Part shown: piece after piece, positions 37,392-45,168 of the stretch
How positions within the stretch are numbered: the first letter of the stretch is position 1
Layout of the letters: each line of letters opens with the position of its first letter
DNA from: Clostridiales bacterium
GTDB lineage: Bacteria > Bacillota > Clostridia > Christensenellales > Christensenellaceae
DNA length: 64,000 bases
Direction of reading: 5' to 3'
Assembly: GCA_015056045.1 (NCBI GenBank)
Contig: SVGZ01000011.1
Coordinates: 1 to 64,000 of the forward strand
The notes under the pieces: generated by a model
The model's database searches: none
What the model saw: the letters and a program-made list of their open reading frames with translations, nothing else
What the model was told of the DNA's origin: nothing
Translations under genes and position numbers: made by a program

Positions 37392-38012
37392 CTATTTATC
37401 GCCGATGCCTGCAAAATAGCTTTCGGGAACATGCCCCAAAATCAGTGATTCGTTTAAAAGGTATTGGTTTTCGATCCGCTGTATTTCGCTGTATGCGCCC
37501 ATGACCATGCGCAGATCAACGGAAATATTCATATAGATCCGATACCATGTCTGGTTGATTCCGGCACTTTTGATTTCGGTGATGAAATCCGTTTCCGCAA
37601 AGCCCTGCATATAAATATCGATGGGAACAACAGGCCCTTTGTTGGAAAAAAGCGAAGAGCCCAGAATTGCACCCAAAGGCACTTCGATTCGGCTCATTCT
37701 GCTGCTGATATTTTCCTGCGTGTGCATGAGCGTCAGCGAGGCAATGTCGTTTAAGAGCGCTGTATTGGAAGTTAAATAGGAAATTCTTCCGTCACTGTCG
37801 CGTTCGGTCAGGATGAATTCCGGGTGTGCGCCAATTTCCGATAAGGCAAGATCGCCAGCTTGCTCCATGGCGAGCATCGCTTCGTTTTTGAGCTTCATGC
37901 GTGCAAGACCGAAGGTTTCCCGCCGGACGAGTTTATCAAAATATACAAAAGAAACACCGAGCAGCAGAACCATAAAAATGATCAGCAGCGTTTTCCACAG
38001 AGATTTTTTCAA
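37392..38012 (-). CDS. yunB: Sporulation protein YunB
   Basis: 206 residues: an N-terminal transmembrane helix (about 8-27), then the YunB domain with ISSRMSRIEVPLGAILGSSLF and VPIDIYMQGFAETDFITEIKSAGINQT (partly quoted). YunB is a mother-cell (SigE) sporulation protein in Bacillus. It is the last gene of the spoVA-containing operon, 51 bases after spoVAE. Confidence 0.9.
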   Translation of the reverse strand: MKKSLWKTLLIIFMVLLLGVSFVYFDKLVRRETFGLARMKLKNEAMLAMEQAGDLALSEIGAHPEFILTERDSDGRISYLTSNTALLNDIASLTLMHTQENISSRMSRIEVPLGAILGSSLFSNKGPVVPIDIYMQGFAETDFITEIKSAGINQTWYRIYMNISVDLRMVMGAYSEIQRIENQYLLNESLILGHVPESYFAGIGDK

Positions 38013-38063
38013 AAAAAGACCTCCGTTTTTGCTATTGTTATGCGAAAACGAAAGGCCTTATGT

Positions 38064-38420
38064 TTATTTGCGGAGTTTTGGCTGAAAAAGCAGCGAAACG
38101 ATAAGCCCTATGGCAATGGACATGGCGATCCCTGCGGAAGTTGATTTAAGACCGCCCGCAAGTGCACCGATAAGTCCGTTTTGCTGTGCGCCTTCGATCG
38201 CACCTTTGGCAAGAGAATAGCCGAAGCCCGTTAAAGGAACGGTTGCACCGCAGCCGCCGAATGCAACGATTTTTTCGTAAATGCCGAGTCCGCCAAGAAT
38301 AACACCGCTGACAACAAACAGAACAAGGATCCTTGCCGGTGTCATATTCGTCAGCGAAAGAAGGAGCTGCCCGATAAGACAGATCAGACCGCCCGTAATA
38401 AATGCTCTTAGTATCTGCAT
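38064..38420 (-). CDS. spoVAE: Stage V sporulation protein AE
   Basis: 118 residues, four hydrophobic segments, with FGGCGATVPLTGFGYSLAKGA typical of SpoVAE (quoted in part). Membrane component of the SpoVA channel that moves dipicolinic acid into the forespore and releases it at germination. It lies 12 bases after spoVAD and is clearly related to SpoVAC, which shares the G-x-x-x-P-x-x-G-x pattern. Confidence 0.93.
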   Translation of the reverse strand: MQILRAFITGGLICLIGQLLLSLTNMTPARILVLFVVSGVILGGLGIYEKIVAFGGCGATVPLTGFGYSLAKGAIEGAQQNGLIGALAGGLKSTSAGIAMSIAIGLIVSLLFQPKLRK

Positions 38421-38432
38421 AAAAATCCTTTC

Positions 38433-39503
38433 TCAAAAACTTTCGATCTGAAAAGAAATGTCGTTTTCGCTGTGTTTTTCTGCGAGCTCGATCGAAACGG
38501 CGTGCGCAATGCCGGGGATGGTTTCGCCTTGCTGTACGACCGTCGGCGATAATAAGGCGCCTGTTGCAACAAAAAGAATGCGCCTGAACTTTTCCTTCTG
38601 CATTTCGGAAAGAAAATACGAAGCCAGCGAAGAGGCACAGCATCCGCATCCGCTTCCGCCGGAATAATGCGAAGGAAGCCCTGCAAAGACCATTGCACCG
38701 CAGTCTTTGTGCTGTTTTCGGATGTCAAAACCGAGCTTTTCCATTAAAATATGGAGGAGATCGCTGCCGTGTGTGCCGAGGTCGCCTGTTAAAATAATGT
38801 CATAATCTTCGGGCTTTTTCTGTAATTCCCTCAGATGTGCCGCGATCGTTGATGCCGCTGCCGGTGCCATTGCAGCGCCCATATTATTCGCATCTTTGAT
38901 CCCCGGGTCAACGGGTTTGCCGATCGTACCGCTTGTGATGCGGATGCGTGTTTCTTCTTTTATTTGGGTAAGGCGCCTGTCGGAAAGTAAAAGGACACCT
39001 GTTCCTGTGACGGTGTTTTGTGCAGTTGGCGGTTTCGGTGTGCCGAGTTCAAGCGGAAATCGGAATTGCCTTTCTGCAGAACCGAAATGGCTGCTCGTTC
39101 CGCAAAGGATATTCTCCGCAAAGCCGCCGTCGATCTGCATGGAAGAGAGAAGCATAGCCTCCGCCATTGTTGAGCAAGCACCATAGATCCCCAAAAAGGG
39201 CAGATCAAGGTCTCTTGCCCCATAAGCCGATGTGACGATCTGATTCAAAAGGTCACCGCCGATCAGGCAATCGACCTTATTGATCGAAAGGGAAGCTTTT
39301 TTGAGAAGTGTTTTCACACATTCCGTAAACATTCTTTTTTCAGCCGCTTCAAAGCTGTTTTCGCCGAAAAGCGCATCGTGGATCGTAAAATCATAGTAAG
39401 AACCAAAAGTGCCCTTTTTCTCGGTAGGTCCTGCCGCAGAAGCCCAGCTTTTTATAAACACATTTTCAAAGCGAAGGCTCTGTCTGCCGATTTTTTTCGT
39501 CAT
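38433..39503 (-). CDS. spoVAD: Stage V sporulation protein AD
   Basis: 356-residue thiolase-fold protein that binds dipicolinic acid on the outer face of the forespore inner membrane. Motifs: GIYGACSTMAEAMLLSS near residue 125, and the C-terminal GSGCGCCASSLASYFL. It overlaps spoVAC by ATGA. Full length. Confidence 0.95.
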   Translation of the reverse strand: MTKKIGRQSLRFENVFIKSWASAAGPTEKKGTFGSYYDFTIHDALFGENSFEAAEKRMFTECVKTLLKKASLSINKVDCLIGGDLLNQIVTSAYGARDLDLPFLGIYGACSTMAEAMLLSSMQIDGGFAENILCGTSSHFGSAERQFRFPLELGTPKPPTAQNTVTGTGVLLLSDRRLTQIKEETRIRITSGTIGKPVDPGIKDANNMGAAMAPAAASTIAAHLRELQKKPEDYDIILTGDLGTHGSDLLHILMEKLGFDIRKQHKDCGAMVFAGLPSHYSGGSGCGCCASSLASYFLSEMQKEKFRRILFVATGALLSPTVVQQGETIPGIAHAVSIELAEKHSENDISFQIESF

Positions 39504-39955
39504 GAAATACCTCCAAAAATGCAGTAGAGAACTCCCACAAGGATCGAACTCGTGATGCCATAGACAAGGACAGGCCCAGCGATCGTGAATAATTTTGCGC
39601 CGACGCCAAGAATAAAGCCTTCGCGCTTGAACTCGAGCGCAGGCGCTGTTACGGAATTGGCATATCCGCTGATCGGGACGATGCTGCCTGCACCGGCAAA
39701 TTTCCCGATGAGATCATAAACGCCAAGCCCCGTCAAAAGCGCACCCATAAAAATGAGCGTGATCGAAACCATGGCCGCGGCGTTATCTTCCGACATTTGC
39801 CATTGCTCAAGATAAAAAATATGCAGAAGCTCACCAAGAACGCAGATCAGACCGCCAACCAAAAACGCACGGAGACATTCCATTCCCGTTTTGCTTTTGG
39901 GCATCCTTTCACGCACGAGTTTTGCATATTCCTGTTTATCCATGATCTCATTCAT
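39500..39955 (-). CDS. spoVAC: Stage V sporulation protein AC
   Basis: 151 residues with four membrane segments (GLICVLGELLHIFYL, FAGAGSIVPISGYANSV). SpoVAC forms the mechanosensitive channel of the SpoVA complex. Its ATG overlaps the stop of a 38-codon ORF; RBS GGGAGG lies inside that ORF. Confidence 0.94.
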   Translation of the reverse strand: MNEIMDKQEYAKLVRERMPKSKTGMECLRAFLVGGLICVLGELLHIFYLEQWQMSEDNAAAMVSITLIFMGALLTGLGVYDLIGKFAGAGSIVPISGYANSVTAPALEFKREGFILGVGAKLFTIAGPVLVYGITSSILVGVLYCIFGGIS

Positions 39956-40068
39956 TGCCGTTCCTCCCGGAATACCGCTTCATCACGCCGTATTTCCTTT
40001 TCCGAAGGTGTTGTGATCGGGCAAAAATGACTGTCCGGAAAGATCCATTTTTCAGTCTGTTGTTCCAT
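39952..40068 (-). CDS. 38-residue ORF between the PBP and spoVAC genes
   Basis: Starts 17 bases before the PBP stop and ends in an ATGA overlap with spoVAC, so it bridges the two genes exactly. The peptide (MEQQTEKWIFPDSHF... ending REERQ) is hydrophilic with no membrane segment and no family I recognise. Two-sided overlap is strong evidence for translation. The function is unknown, and it may serve only to couple translation. Confidence 0.5.
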   Translation of the reverse strand: MEQQTEKWIFPDSHFCPITTPSEKEIRRDEAVFREERQ

Positions 40069-42385
40069 TTCTGATCTCTGCATCCGGATGACTTAAAAGA
40101 ACGGATGCAGCTCCTTTCGCTAAATTTTCCTGTTCGGTATAGACAGCGCCTGTGGGGAGGCTCTGCTGCAACAGATAGGTATAGCTTTCCCCTTTTTCTG
40201 CGGAAAAATCCATATAGGAAAAAAGAGTGCCTGTTCCCGTCATGCGGCAGAGAAGATCTCTTGTACCTGTGCTGTTCTGGCGATATAAAGCGTACACAAG
40301 GTCTTTTTGCCCCGTAAAGCTGATGATCGGGTAAAAATTCTGCCATTCCGCTTTGAAATCGCTTGGCGGTTCCTGAGAAAAGTAAAGTGCTGTTTCTTTG
40401 GGTAAATTTTCCCTTGTGAAAAATTCGGTGAACGTCTCGATGCTCTGTTCGGTGGATAAAACCGTTCTTTTTTGTGTATCGAGGATGTATTTATCGATTT
40501 CTGCGCTTTCGATGCCGTATGGTATGGAGAAATCAGGCGCTGTTTTGTTTTTATAGATCTCCGAAAAAATATATTTTGCAAATGCTGCGGGGCAGCTTCC
40601 GCCGGTCACACCTTGTTCAAGATAATGCAAATCGTCCGTCTTATCAAAACCGACCCAGCAGCAGAAAACATACTCGGGATTATAGGCGGTGATCCAGGCA
40701 TCGCGGTTATAGCCTTTTTCGCTGTCAAAACTGCTTGTTCCCGTTTTTGCGGCAAGCGGAATATCCTCCATATAAAGATGTTTTGCCGTTCCGTATTTCG
40801 CTGCAGAGCTGAGCATGGAGCTCACGAGATAGGCACTTTTTTCCGAAAGAACGGAGAAAAAAGAAGGCTCTTTTTCATAGAGAATGTTTCCGTTTTTGTC
40901 GCAGATCTTTGTAACGGCATAGCTTTCACCGAAACTTCCTCCGCTGGCAAAAGGCAGATAGGAAGAGGCAAGCTCGAGCGGACTTAATCCTTTGTGCATA
41001 CCGCCAAGCGCAAGGCTTAGCCCCATATCTTCTTTTGTAAAGGGAATACCGACGCTTTCCGCATATCGCTTTGCGCGTTCGACCCCAATTTCCGAAAGCA
41101 GCCGCACTGCGGGAATATTGGTGGAGTAGGCACAGACATCGCGCAAAGTCATCCAACCGGCATAGTTTTTCTCTTTTGGCAAAAAACCGCCGAAATCTTC
41201 CTCCGCATCAAGGAGAAAATTCGTCGGCAAAAGCCCGAGGTATTCGACTGCAGGTGCAAAGACAAGCACAGGTTTTAAGGCAGAACCGGGCTGACGCTGC
41301 ATCTGGTAAGCCCTTGAAAAAGAAAGCCTTGCCTCGTGTTCACGACCGCCGATCATGGCAGATATGGCGCCTGTTTTTGCATCGAGCATTACCGCAGCAC
41401 ATTGCACAGCCTCGCCATCTTTTGCATTTTCGGGGAAGTTTTCGGGCATTTTTGCATAATTTTCGATTAATTTTTGCTGCGTTTGGTCAAGTGCGGTGTA
41501 GATCCTGTAACCGCCGCTGTAAAGCTCTTCAAGCGGAATGCCCAAAATATTTTTTGCTTCCATAAGCGCATAGTCGAGGTAGTAGCCGTAGGGATAAGTT
41601 TCGCGCGTATTTTCCGTTAAAACAAGCGTATCCGTGCGAGCTTTTTCATAATCTTTTTGTGATAAAAAGCCGTAATGGAGCATCTGCGAAAGAACAAGAT
41701 TCCGACGTCTGAGAGAATTTTCGGGTTTGATATGCGGCGCATAGTTGCTCGGTGCTTTAACGATGCCTGCCAGGGTTGCCGCTTCGCTGATAGAAAGCTC
41801 TGCTGCGTTTTTGCCGAAATATTTATCCGCAGCCGTTTCGATCCCATAAGCGCCGTTGCCAAAATAAGCAATATTGAGGTAAAGTTCCAGAATCTCGTCT
41901 TTGCTGAAGCGCTGTTCGAGCTTAAACGCCATCATGATCTCCGTTAATTTTCGTGAGATCGTTCTTTTTCCCGAAAGTGCGCTCAGTTTAACGACCTGCT
42001 GAGAGATCGTGCTTGCACCTTGCGCAAGGCTGCCGCTTTTCAAGTCTTCGATCAAAGCACCGCCGATGCGGATGATATCAATGCCGGGATGTGTGTAAAA
42101 GCGTGCGTCTTCGATGGCGATAAAGGCGTTTTTGACGTGTTCGGGAAGGCTTTCGATCTCACAGAAAAGCCTGTCTTCCTCTGCGTAAAGCCGTGCAAAA
42201 ACTTCACCCTCGTTATCAAAAAACTCGCTCGACAGCATGAGATCGGCCGTTTCCTGCGGATCGTATGTTTTCCATTCTTCGATCCCCATCAGGTAAGACA
42301 AAAGAAAGCAGCCGGTCATCAATAACAAGAGAACGCCTGTCAGAAATAAATATTTCAAAATACGCCAAAATTTCTTCATTTTCAT
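40052..42385 (-). CDS. Class A penicillin-binding protein (transglycosylase/transpeptidase)
   Basis: 777 residues from ATG at 42385, which follows GAAAGG; the longer open frame upstream lacks homology. N-terminal membrane helix (about 10-32). GT51 glycosyltransferase domain with EDARFYTHPGID and GASTISQQVVKLSAL, with a catalytic glutamate in the first motif. Then transpeptidase domain with active-site SALK (RQPGSALKPV), STN (CAYSTNIPA) and KTGT (AAKTGTSSF). It heads the spoVA operon, suggesting a forespore role such as germ-cell-wall synthesis, like Bacillus PbpF/PbpG (inference). Confidence 0.92.
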   Translation of the reverse strand: MKMKKFWRILKYLFLTGVLLLLMTGCFLLSYLMGIEEWKTYDPQETADLMLSSEFFDNEGEVFARLYAEEDRLFCEIESLPEHVKNAFIAIEDARFYTHPGIDIIRIGGALIEDLKSGSLAQGASTISQQVVKLSALSGKRTISRKLTEIMMAFKLEQRFSKDEILELYLNIAYFGNGAYGIETAADKYFGKNAAELSISEAATLAGIVKAPSNYAPHIKPENSLRRRNLVLSQMLHYGFLSQKDYEKARTDTLVLTENTRETYPYGYYLDYALMEAKNILGIPLEELYSGGYRIYTALDQTQQKLIENYAKMPENFPENAKDGEAVQCAAVMLDAKTGAISAMIGGREHEARLSFSRAYQMQRQPGSALKPVLVFAPAVEYLGLLPTNFLLDAEEDFGGFLPKEKNYAGWMTLRDVCAYSTNIPAVRLLSEIGVERAKRYAESVGIPFTKEDMGLSLALGGMHKGLSPLELASSYLPFASGGSFGESYAVTKICDKNGNILYEKEPSFFSVLSEKSAYLVSSMLSSAAKYGTAKHLYMEDIPLAAKTGTSSFDSEKGYNRDAWITAYNPEYVFCCWVGFDKTDDLHYLEQGVTGGSCPAAFAKYIFSEIYKNKTAPDFSIPYGIESAEIDKYILDTQKRTVLSTEQSIETFTEFFTRENLPKETALYFSQEPPSDFKAEWQNFYPIISFTGQKDLVYALYRQNSTGTRDLLCRMTGTGTLFSYMDFSAEKGESYTYLLQQSLPTGAVYTEQENLAKGAASVLLSHPDAEIRNGTTD

Positions 42386-42490
42386 AGCCAAAACCTTTCG
42401 GAAATAGTCTTTGTCGGAAAGGATTTTTTTATGCGGAAATCTTTTCGAATGAAAAAGACGTTTTTCGGCGAAAGAACAAAAAATCCGCAA

Positions 42491-42517
42491 AAGGCTTTTT
42501 GTCTTCGTTTGCCGAAT
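42491..42517 (+). promoter_or_regulatory. Candidate SigH-type promoter of spoIIA
   Basis: AAGGCTTTTT (42491-42500) and CGAAT (42513-42517) resemble the SigH -35 and -10 elements that drive spoIIA in Bacillus. The match is partial. Confidence 0.35.
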
Positions 42518-42546
42518 AATTAATACAGAGGAAAGGAGGCTTTTTT

Positions 42547-42846
42547 GTGAAAGAACTTGAAATGAAATTGCCGCGGGAGATCGACCATCGTTCTGCGGAA
42601 AAATGGACAAAAATATTGCGGAAGAAAATTGCGGAGGAACACCCGAAGCGGCTGATCCTCGATTTTGCGGAAGTCACGATGATGGACAGCTCCGGCATCG
42701 GGCTGATCCTCGGCCGCTATAAGCAAATGAAAGAGCTCGGCGGAGAGATCATCGTCAAAAATACATCGAGGCAGGTCGATTGTGTGCTTCGCCTTTCGGG
42801 CTTGTATCAGATCATCAGAAAATGGGAAAGGAGGAATGCTTCTTGA
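42547..42846 (+). CDS. spoIIAA: Anti-sigma F factor antagonist SpoIIAA
   Basis: 99-residue STAS-domain protein that frees SigF by binding SpoIIAB. The phosphorylated serine lies in MMDSSGIGLILGRYK (about residue 57), as in the family. GTG start at 42547 after AAAGGAGG. First gene of the classic spoIIAA-spoIIAB-sigF operon. Confidence 0.95.
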   Translation: MKELEMKLPREIDHRSAEKWTKILRKKIAEEHPKRLILDFAEVTMMDSSGIGLILGRYKQMKELGGEIIVKNTSRQVDCVLRLSGLYQIIRKWERRNAS

Positions 42847-43262
42847 ATATGGAAATGGAAATGCAGTTCCTCCTGACACCTGAAAACGAGAGCTTTGCCC
42901 GTGTCTGTGCAGCGGCTTTTGCGGCAAGGCTTGACCCGACAATGGAAGAGATCGCCGATATTAAAACTGCGCTTTCCGAAGCGATCTCCAATGCCTATCT
43001 CCATGCCTATGGGGAAAAATCGGGACTTCTTATTCTGCGTGCCGGTCTTTGCGAAAGAACGCTGATCTATGAAATCGAAGACAGGGGCATCGGCATCAGA
43101 AGCATCGAAGAAGCGATGCAGCCTTTTTTCACGACATCAAAAAATGCAGCCCGTTCGGGAATGGGCTTTACCTTGATGCAGGCGTTTATGGACGAAGTAG
43201 AGGTGATCTCCGAACCCGAAAAAGGTACAAAAGTTATTTTGCGGAAGGTGATTTCGCATTGA
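42843..43262 (+). CDS. spoIIAB: Anti-sigma F factor SpoIIAB
   Basis: 139-residue GHKL-type kinase that holds SigF and phosphorylates SpoIIAA. N-box EAISNAYLHAY, G1 EDRGIGI and G2 GMGFTLM are all present. The TTG at 42843 overlaps the spoIIAA stop (TTGA) and follows GGAGG by 8 bases. ATG at 42849 is a possible alternative. Ends in a TTGA overlap with sigF. Confidence 0.95.
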   Translation: MNMEMEMQFLLTPENESFARVCAAAFAARLDPTMEEIADIKTALSEAISNAYLHAYGEKSGLLILRAGLCERTLIYEIEDRGIGIRSIEEAMQPFFTTSKNAARSGMGFTLMQAFMDEVEVISEPEKGTKVILRKVISH

Positions 43263-43951
43263 AAAAAGAGTTTGATGCGGCAATTTTTGCCCTTGCGCAA
43301 AAAGGCGATGCAGAAGCCATGGAAAAGCTTTTTCTTTCGCATATTGCCCTTGTGAAAAGTATTGCCCGCGGTTTTCTCTCGCGCGGTATTCCTGCGGAGG
43401 ATCTTTTCCAGATCGGCAGTATCGGGCTTATAAAGGCGATCAGGGGCTTTAATGCGGAGTTTGGCTATTCCTTTTCAACCTATGCAGTGCCTTTGATCTC
43501 AGGCGAGATCAGGCGCTTTCTGCGCGATGACGGTATGGTGCATATCAGCCGTTCGATCCGTGAAAATGCCATTCGCATCGCAAAACTGCAGGCGGAAAAT
43601 GAAGATCTGAGCCTCAGCGAAATTGCGGAAAAACTCGGCATAGAAAAAGAAGAAGCTGCTCTTGCCGCAGCATCGCAAACACAGCCGATGTCTATTGACG
43701 AACCGCTCGGACATGAAAAGGATTTTTCGCTGATCGATACACTCCCTGCAAAAGAAACTGCTTTTACGGAAAAACTTGCGCTCAAAGATGCGGTTTCCCG
43801 TTTGCCCGAAAAGAAACGGAGGATGATCGAACTGCATTTTTACCATGACCTGACGCAAAGCCAGATCGCAAGGATCATGGAAACTTCGCAGGTACAGGTT
43901 TCGCGCACGCTGAAAAAAGCCATGAGCGAATTAAAAGAAGCCCTGCAATAA
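43259..43951 (+). CDS. sigF: RNA polymerase sigma-F factor
   Basis: 230 residues; first forespore-specific sigma factor. Region 2 (DLFQIGSIGLIKAIRGFN, FSTYAVPLISGEIRRFLRDD) and region 4 helix-turn-helix (LTQSQIARIMETSQVQVSRTLKKAM) are intact. TTG start overlapping the spoIIAB stop, after GGAAGGTG. A terminator follows directly. Confidence 0.96.
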   Translation: MKKEFDAAIFALAQKGDAEAMEKLFLSHIALVKSIARGFLSRGIPAEDLFQIGSIGLIKAIRGFNAEFGYSFSTYAVPLISGEIRRFLRDDGMVHISRSIRENAIRIAKLQAENEDLSLSEIAEKLGIEKEEAALAAASQTQPMSIDEPLGHEKDFSLIDTLPAKETAFTEKLALKDAVSRLPEKKRRMIELHFYHDLTQSQIARIMETSQVQVSRTLKKAMSELKEALQ

Positions 43952-43954
43952 AAG

Positions 43955-43983
43955 AAAGCCAAGCTGTATAGCCTGGCTTTTTG
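43955..43983 (+). terminator. Terminator after sigF
   Basis: AAAGCCA/TGGCTTT stem followed by a T-run, a few bases past the sigF stop. Confidence 0.8.
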
Positions 43984-44001
43984 TATTGCGGGGTTTTATG
44001 C

Positions 44002-44027
44002 GATAAATTGGGATTTATGGAACTAAT
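44002..44027. repeat. 26-bp direct repeat, copy 1
   Basis: Identical to 44605-44630. This copy contains the barstar gene stop codon; the other lies just past the stop of the next gene. Confidence 0.85.
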
Positions 44028-44314
44028 TCGACTTTTACATCATGGTCGCTATCGTCGCAATTCAGCATAATCTCTAATAGGATCAGCACCATTTCATTTC
44101 CTAAATCTTTTTTGCTTTTTTCATAATTTATCCATCGGATTGTAATAGGTTCCCTATACTCGTGAACATTAAAGCCGCCGCGTAATAGGTCATTAAAAGC
44201 ATTCAGATTATGCCCCGTTTTCCATTGGATGTTTTTTGTTAGTAATTGATTTATTTCGTGATAAAAACCTTCCATATTAGAAAAGCTGTTGCCGTCTAAT
44301 ATAAATGTTTTCAT
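44015..44314 (-). CDS. Barstar-family ribonuclease inhibitor
   Basis: 99 residues with the barstar pattern FYHEINQLL, W-K-T-G-H-NLNAFNDLLRGGF and PITIRWINYEKSKKDLG. Barstar-type proteins block barnase-like ribonucleases, often as immunity against contact-dependent or polymorphic toxins. No toxin gene is adjacent, so this looks like an orphan immunity gene. Good ribosome site GGAGG. Lies in a cassette with duplicated flanks. Confidence 0.9.
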   Translation of the reverse strand: MKTFILDGNSFSNMEGFYHEINQLLTKNIQWKTGHNLNAFNDLLRGGFNVHEYREPITIRWINYEKSKKDLGNEMVLILLEIMLNCDDSDHDVKVELVP

Positions 44315-44386
44315 GGCTACACCTCCATCAAATTCAACTTTATCAAATTGTTTTGCAAACCTAAATTAGACTGATGGTTTTGAACG

Positions 44387-44490
44387 CCTTGCCTCTCCCT
44401 TTGGGAGAGGTGCCCCAAAGGGGCGGAGAGGGTGTATTCCCTCTCAGTCACGGCTAAAGCCGCGCCAACTCTCCCGAAGGGAGAGCCAAG
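44387..44490. repeat. GC-rich multi-hairpin intergenic repeat
   Basis: Contains CTCTCCCTTTGGGAGAG, CCCCAAAGGGG and CTCTCCCGAAGGGAGAG, plus paired GGAGAGGG/CCCTCTC, in about 100 bp. Very similar elements are scattered in gut Clostridia genomes. It probably behaves as a small non-coding mobile repeat. Confidence 0.7.
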
Positions 44491-44525
44491 ATTATCTGCA
44501 TCTTTTCCAAATTCAAATTTTTCAG

Positions 44526-44597
44526 ACTATCTTTATACTACCAAAATTTATCTTTATAAACAAGAACAGGCACAGCAGAGTAGACTGCCACGCCTGT
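44526..44597. repeat. 72-bp direct repeat, copy A
   Basis: Differs from 45058-45129 at only two positions. Holds an ACAGGCA...CGCCTGT hairpin copied from the end of the GH2 gene. With the repeat at 44387-44490 it fills the gap 44315-44641, where I see no gene. Confidence 0.85.
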
Positions 44598-44604
44598 GAC
44601 GTTT

Positions 44605-44630
44605 GATAAATTGGGATTTATGGAACTAAT
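44605..44630. repeat. 26-bp direct repeat, copy 2
   Basis: Identical to 44002-44027; immediately follows the 133-codon gene on the minus strand. Confidence 0.85.
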
Positions 44631-44641
44631 CATAACAGTCT

Positions 44642-45040
44642 TTAATAGTTCTCAGGGTATGGTTCAATTCCCAAAGAATATTTTACCTCTTTCAGTAATT
44701 CATCCTCTGCCAAATCATATGGGAAAGGATATGCTTCGTTCATAATATTGTTGATAAGTTCGTCATACGTTCCGTGTTCTATGACAATAAATGGCTTGCC
44801 TGGAAAACATACTTCATCCACTCGAAAATATTCGTCCCTATATTCAAAGACAGGTCTTAAAGAAACATTTTCTACAAAATCATTTCCTGTATACGATCGT
44901 GTTCTTTGTTCATAAGGCAATGCAATAGATACTTTATTTCCGCCCAGCATGACGATGTATTTTTCTACGATATCTTTTATGGATTCCAATTCTTGTCTGG
45001 TAACGCTTTTATATATCCACATATCCCTTGCTGCTTCCAT
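44642..45040 (-). CDS. Hypothetical protein, possibly an immunity protein
   Basis: 132 residues, acidic, no signal peptide or membrane helix; ends DELLKEVKYSLGIEPYPENY. I do not recognise a named family. Size, acidity and position next to barstar in a duplicated cassette suggest an immunity protein. Start uncertain: ATG at 45040 (with TTG just before) or ATG at 45022; neither has a strong ribosome site at ideal spacing. Confidence 0.65.
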   Translation of the reverse strand: MEAARDMWIYKSVTRQELESIKDIVEKYIVMLGGNKVSIALPYEQRTRSYTGNDFVENVSLRPVFEYRDEYFRVDEVCFPGKPFIVIEHGTYDELINNIMNEAYPFPYDLAEDELLKEVKYSLGIEPYPENY

Positions 45041-45057
45041 CAAATTTAAAATTCTGT

Positions 45058-45129
45058 ACTATCTTTATACTACCAAAATTCATCTTTATAAACAAGAACA
45101 GGCACAGCAGAGTAGACTGCCATGCCTGT
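45058..45129. repeat. 72-bp direct repeat, copy B, with the GH2 terminator-like hairpin
   Basis: On the minus strand ACAGGCA and TGCCTGT pair around an inner GCAG/CTGC, about 40 bases past the GH2 stop. The T-run after it is poor. Probably the original of copy A. Confidence 0.75.
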
Positions 45130-45168
45130 TTGTTTCGGAAAGTTGCTCTTCAAAAGAGCGATTTTTCA

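Noticed and set aside
39948-40346. 132-codon minus-strand frame at the PBP 3' end
   Set aside because: Different frame from the PBP, no family; the tightly overlapping 38-codon ORF explains the gap better.
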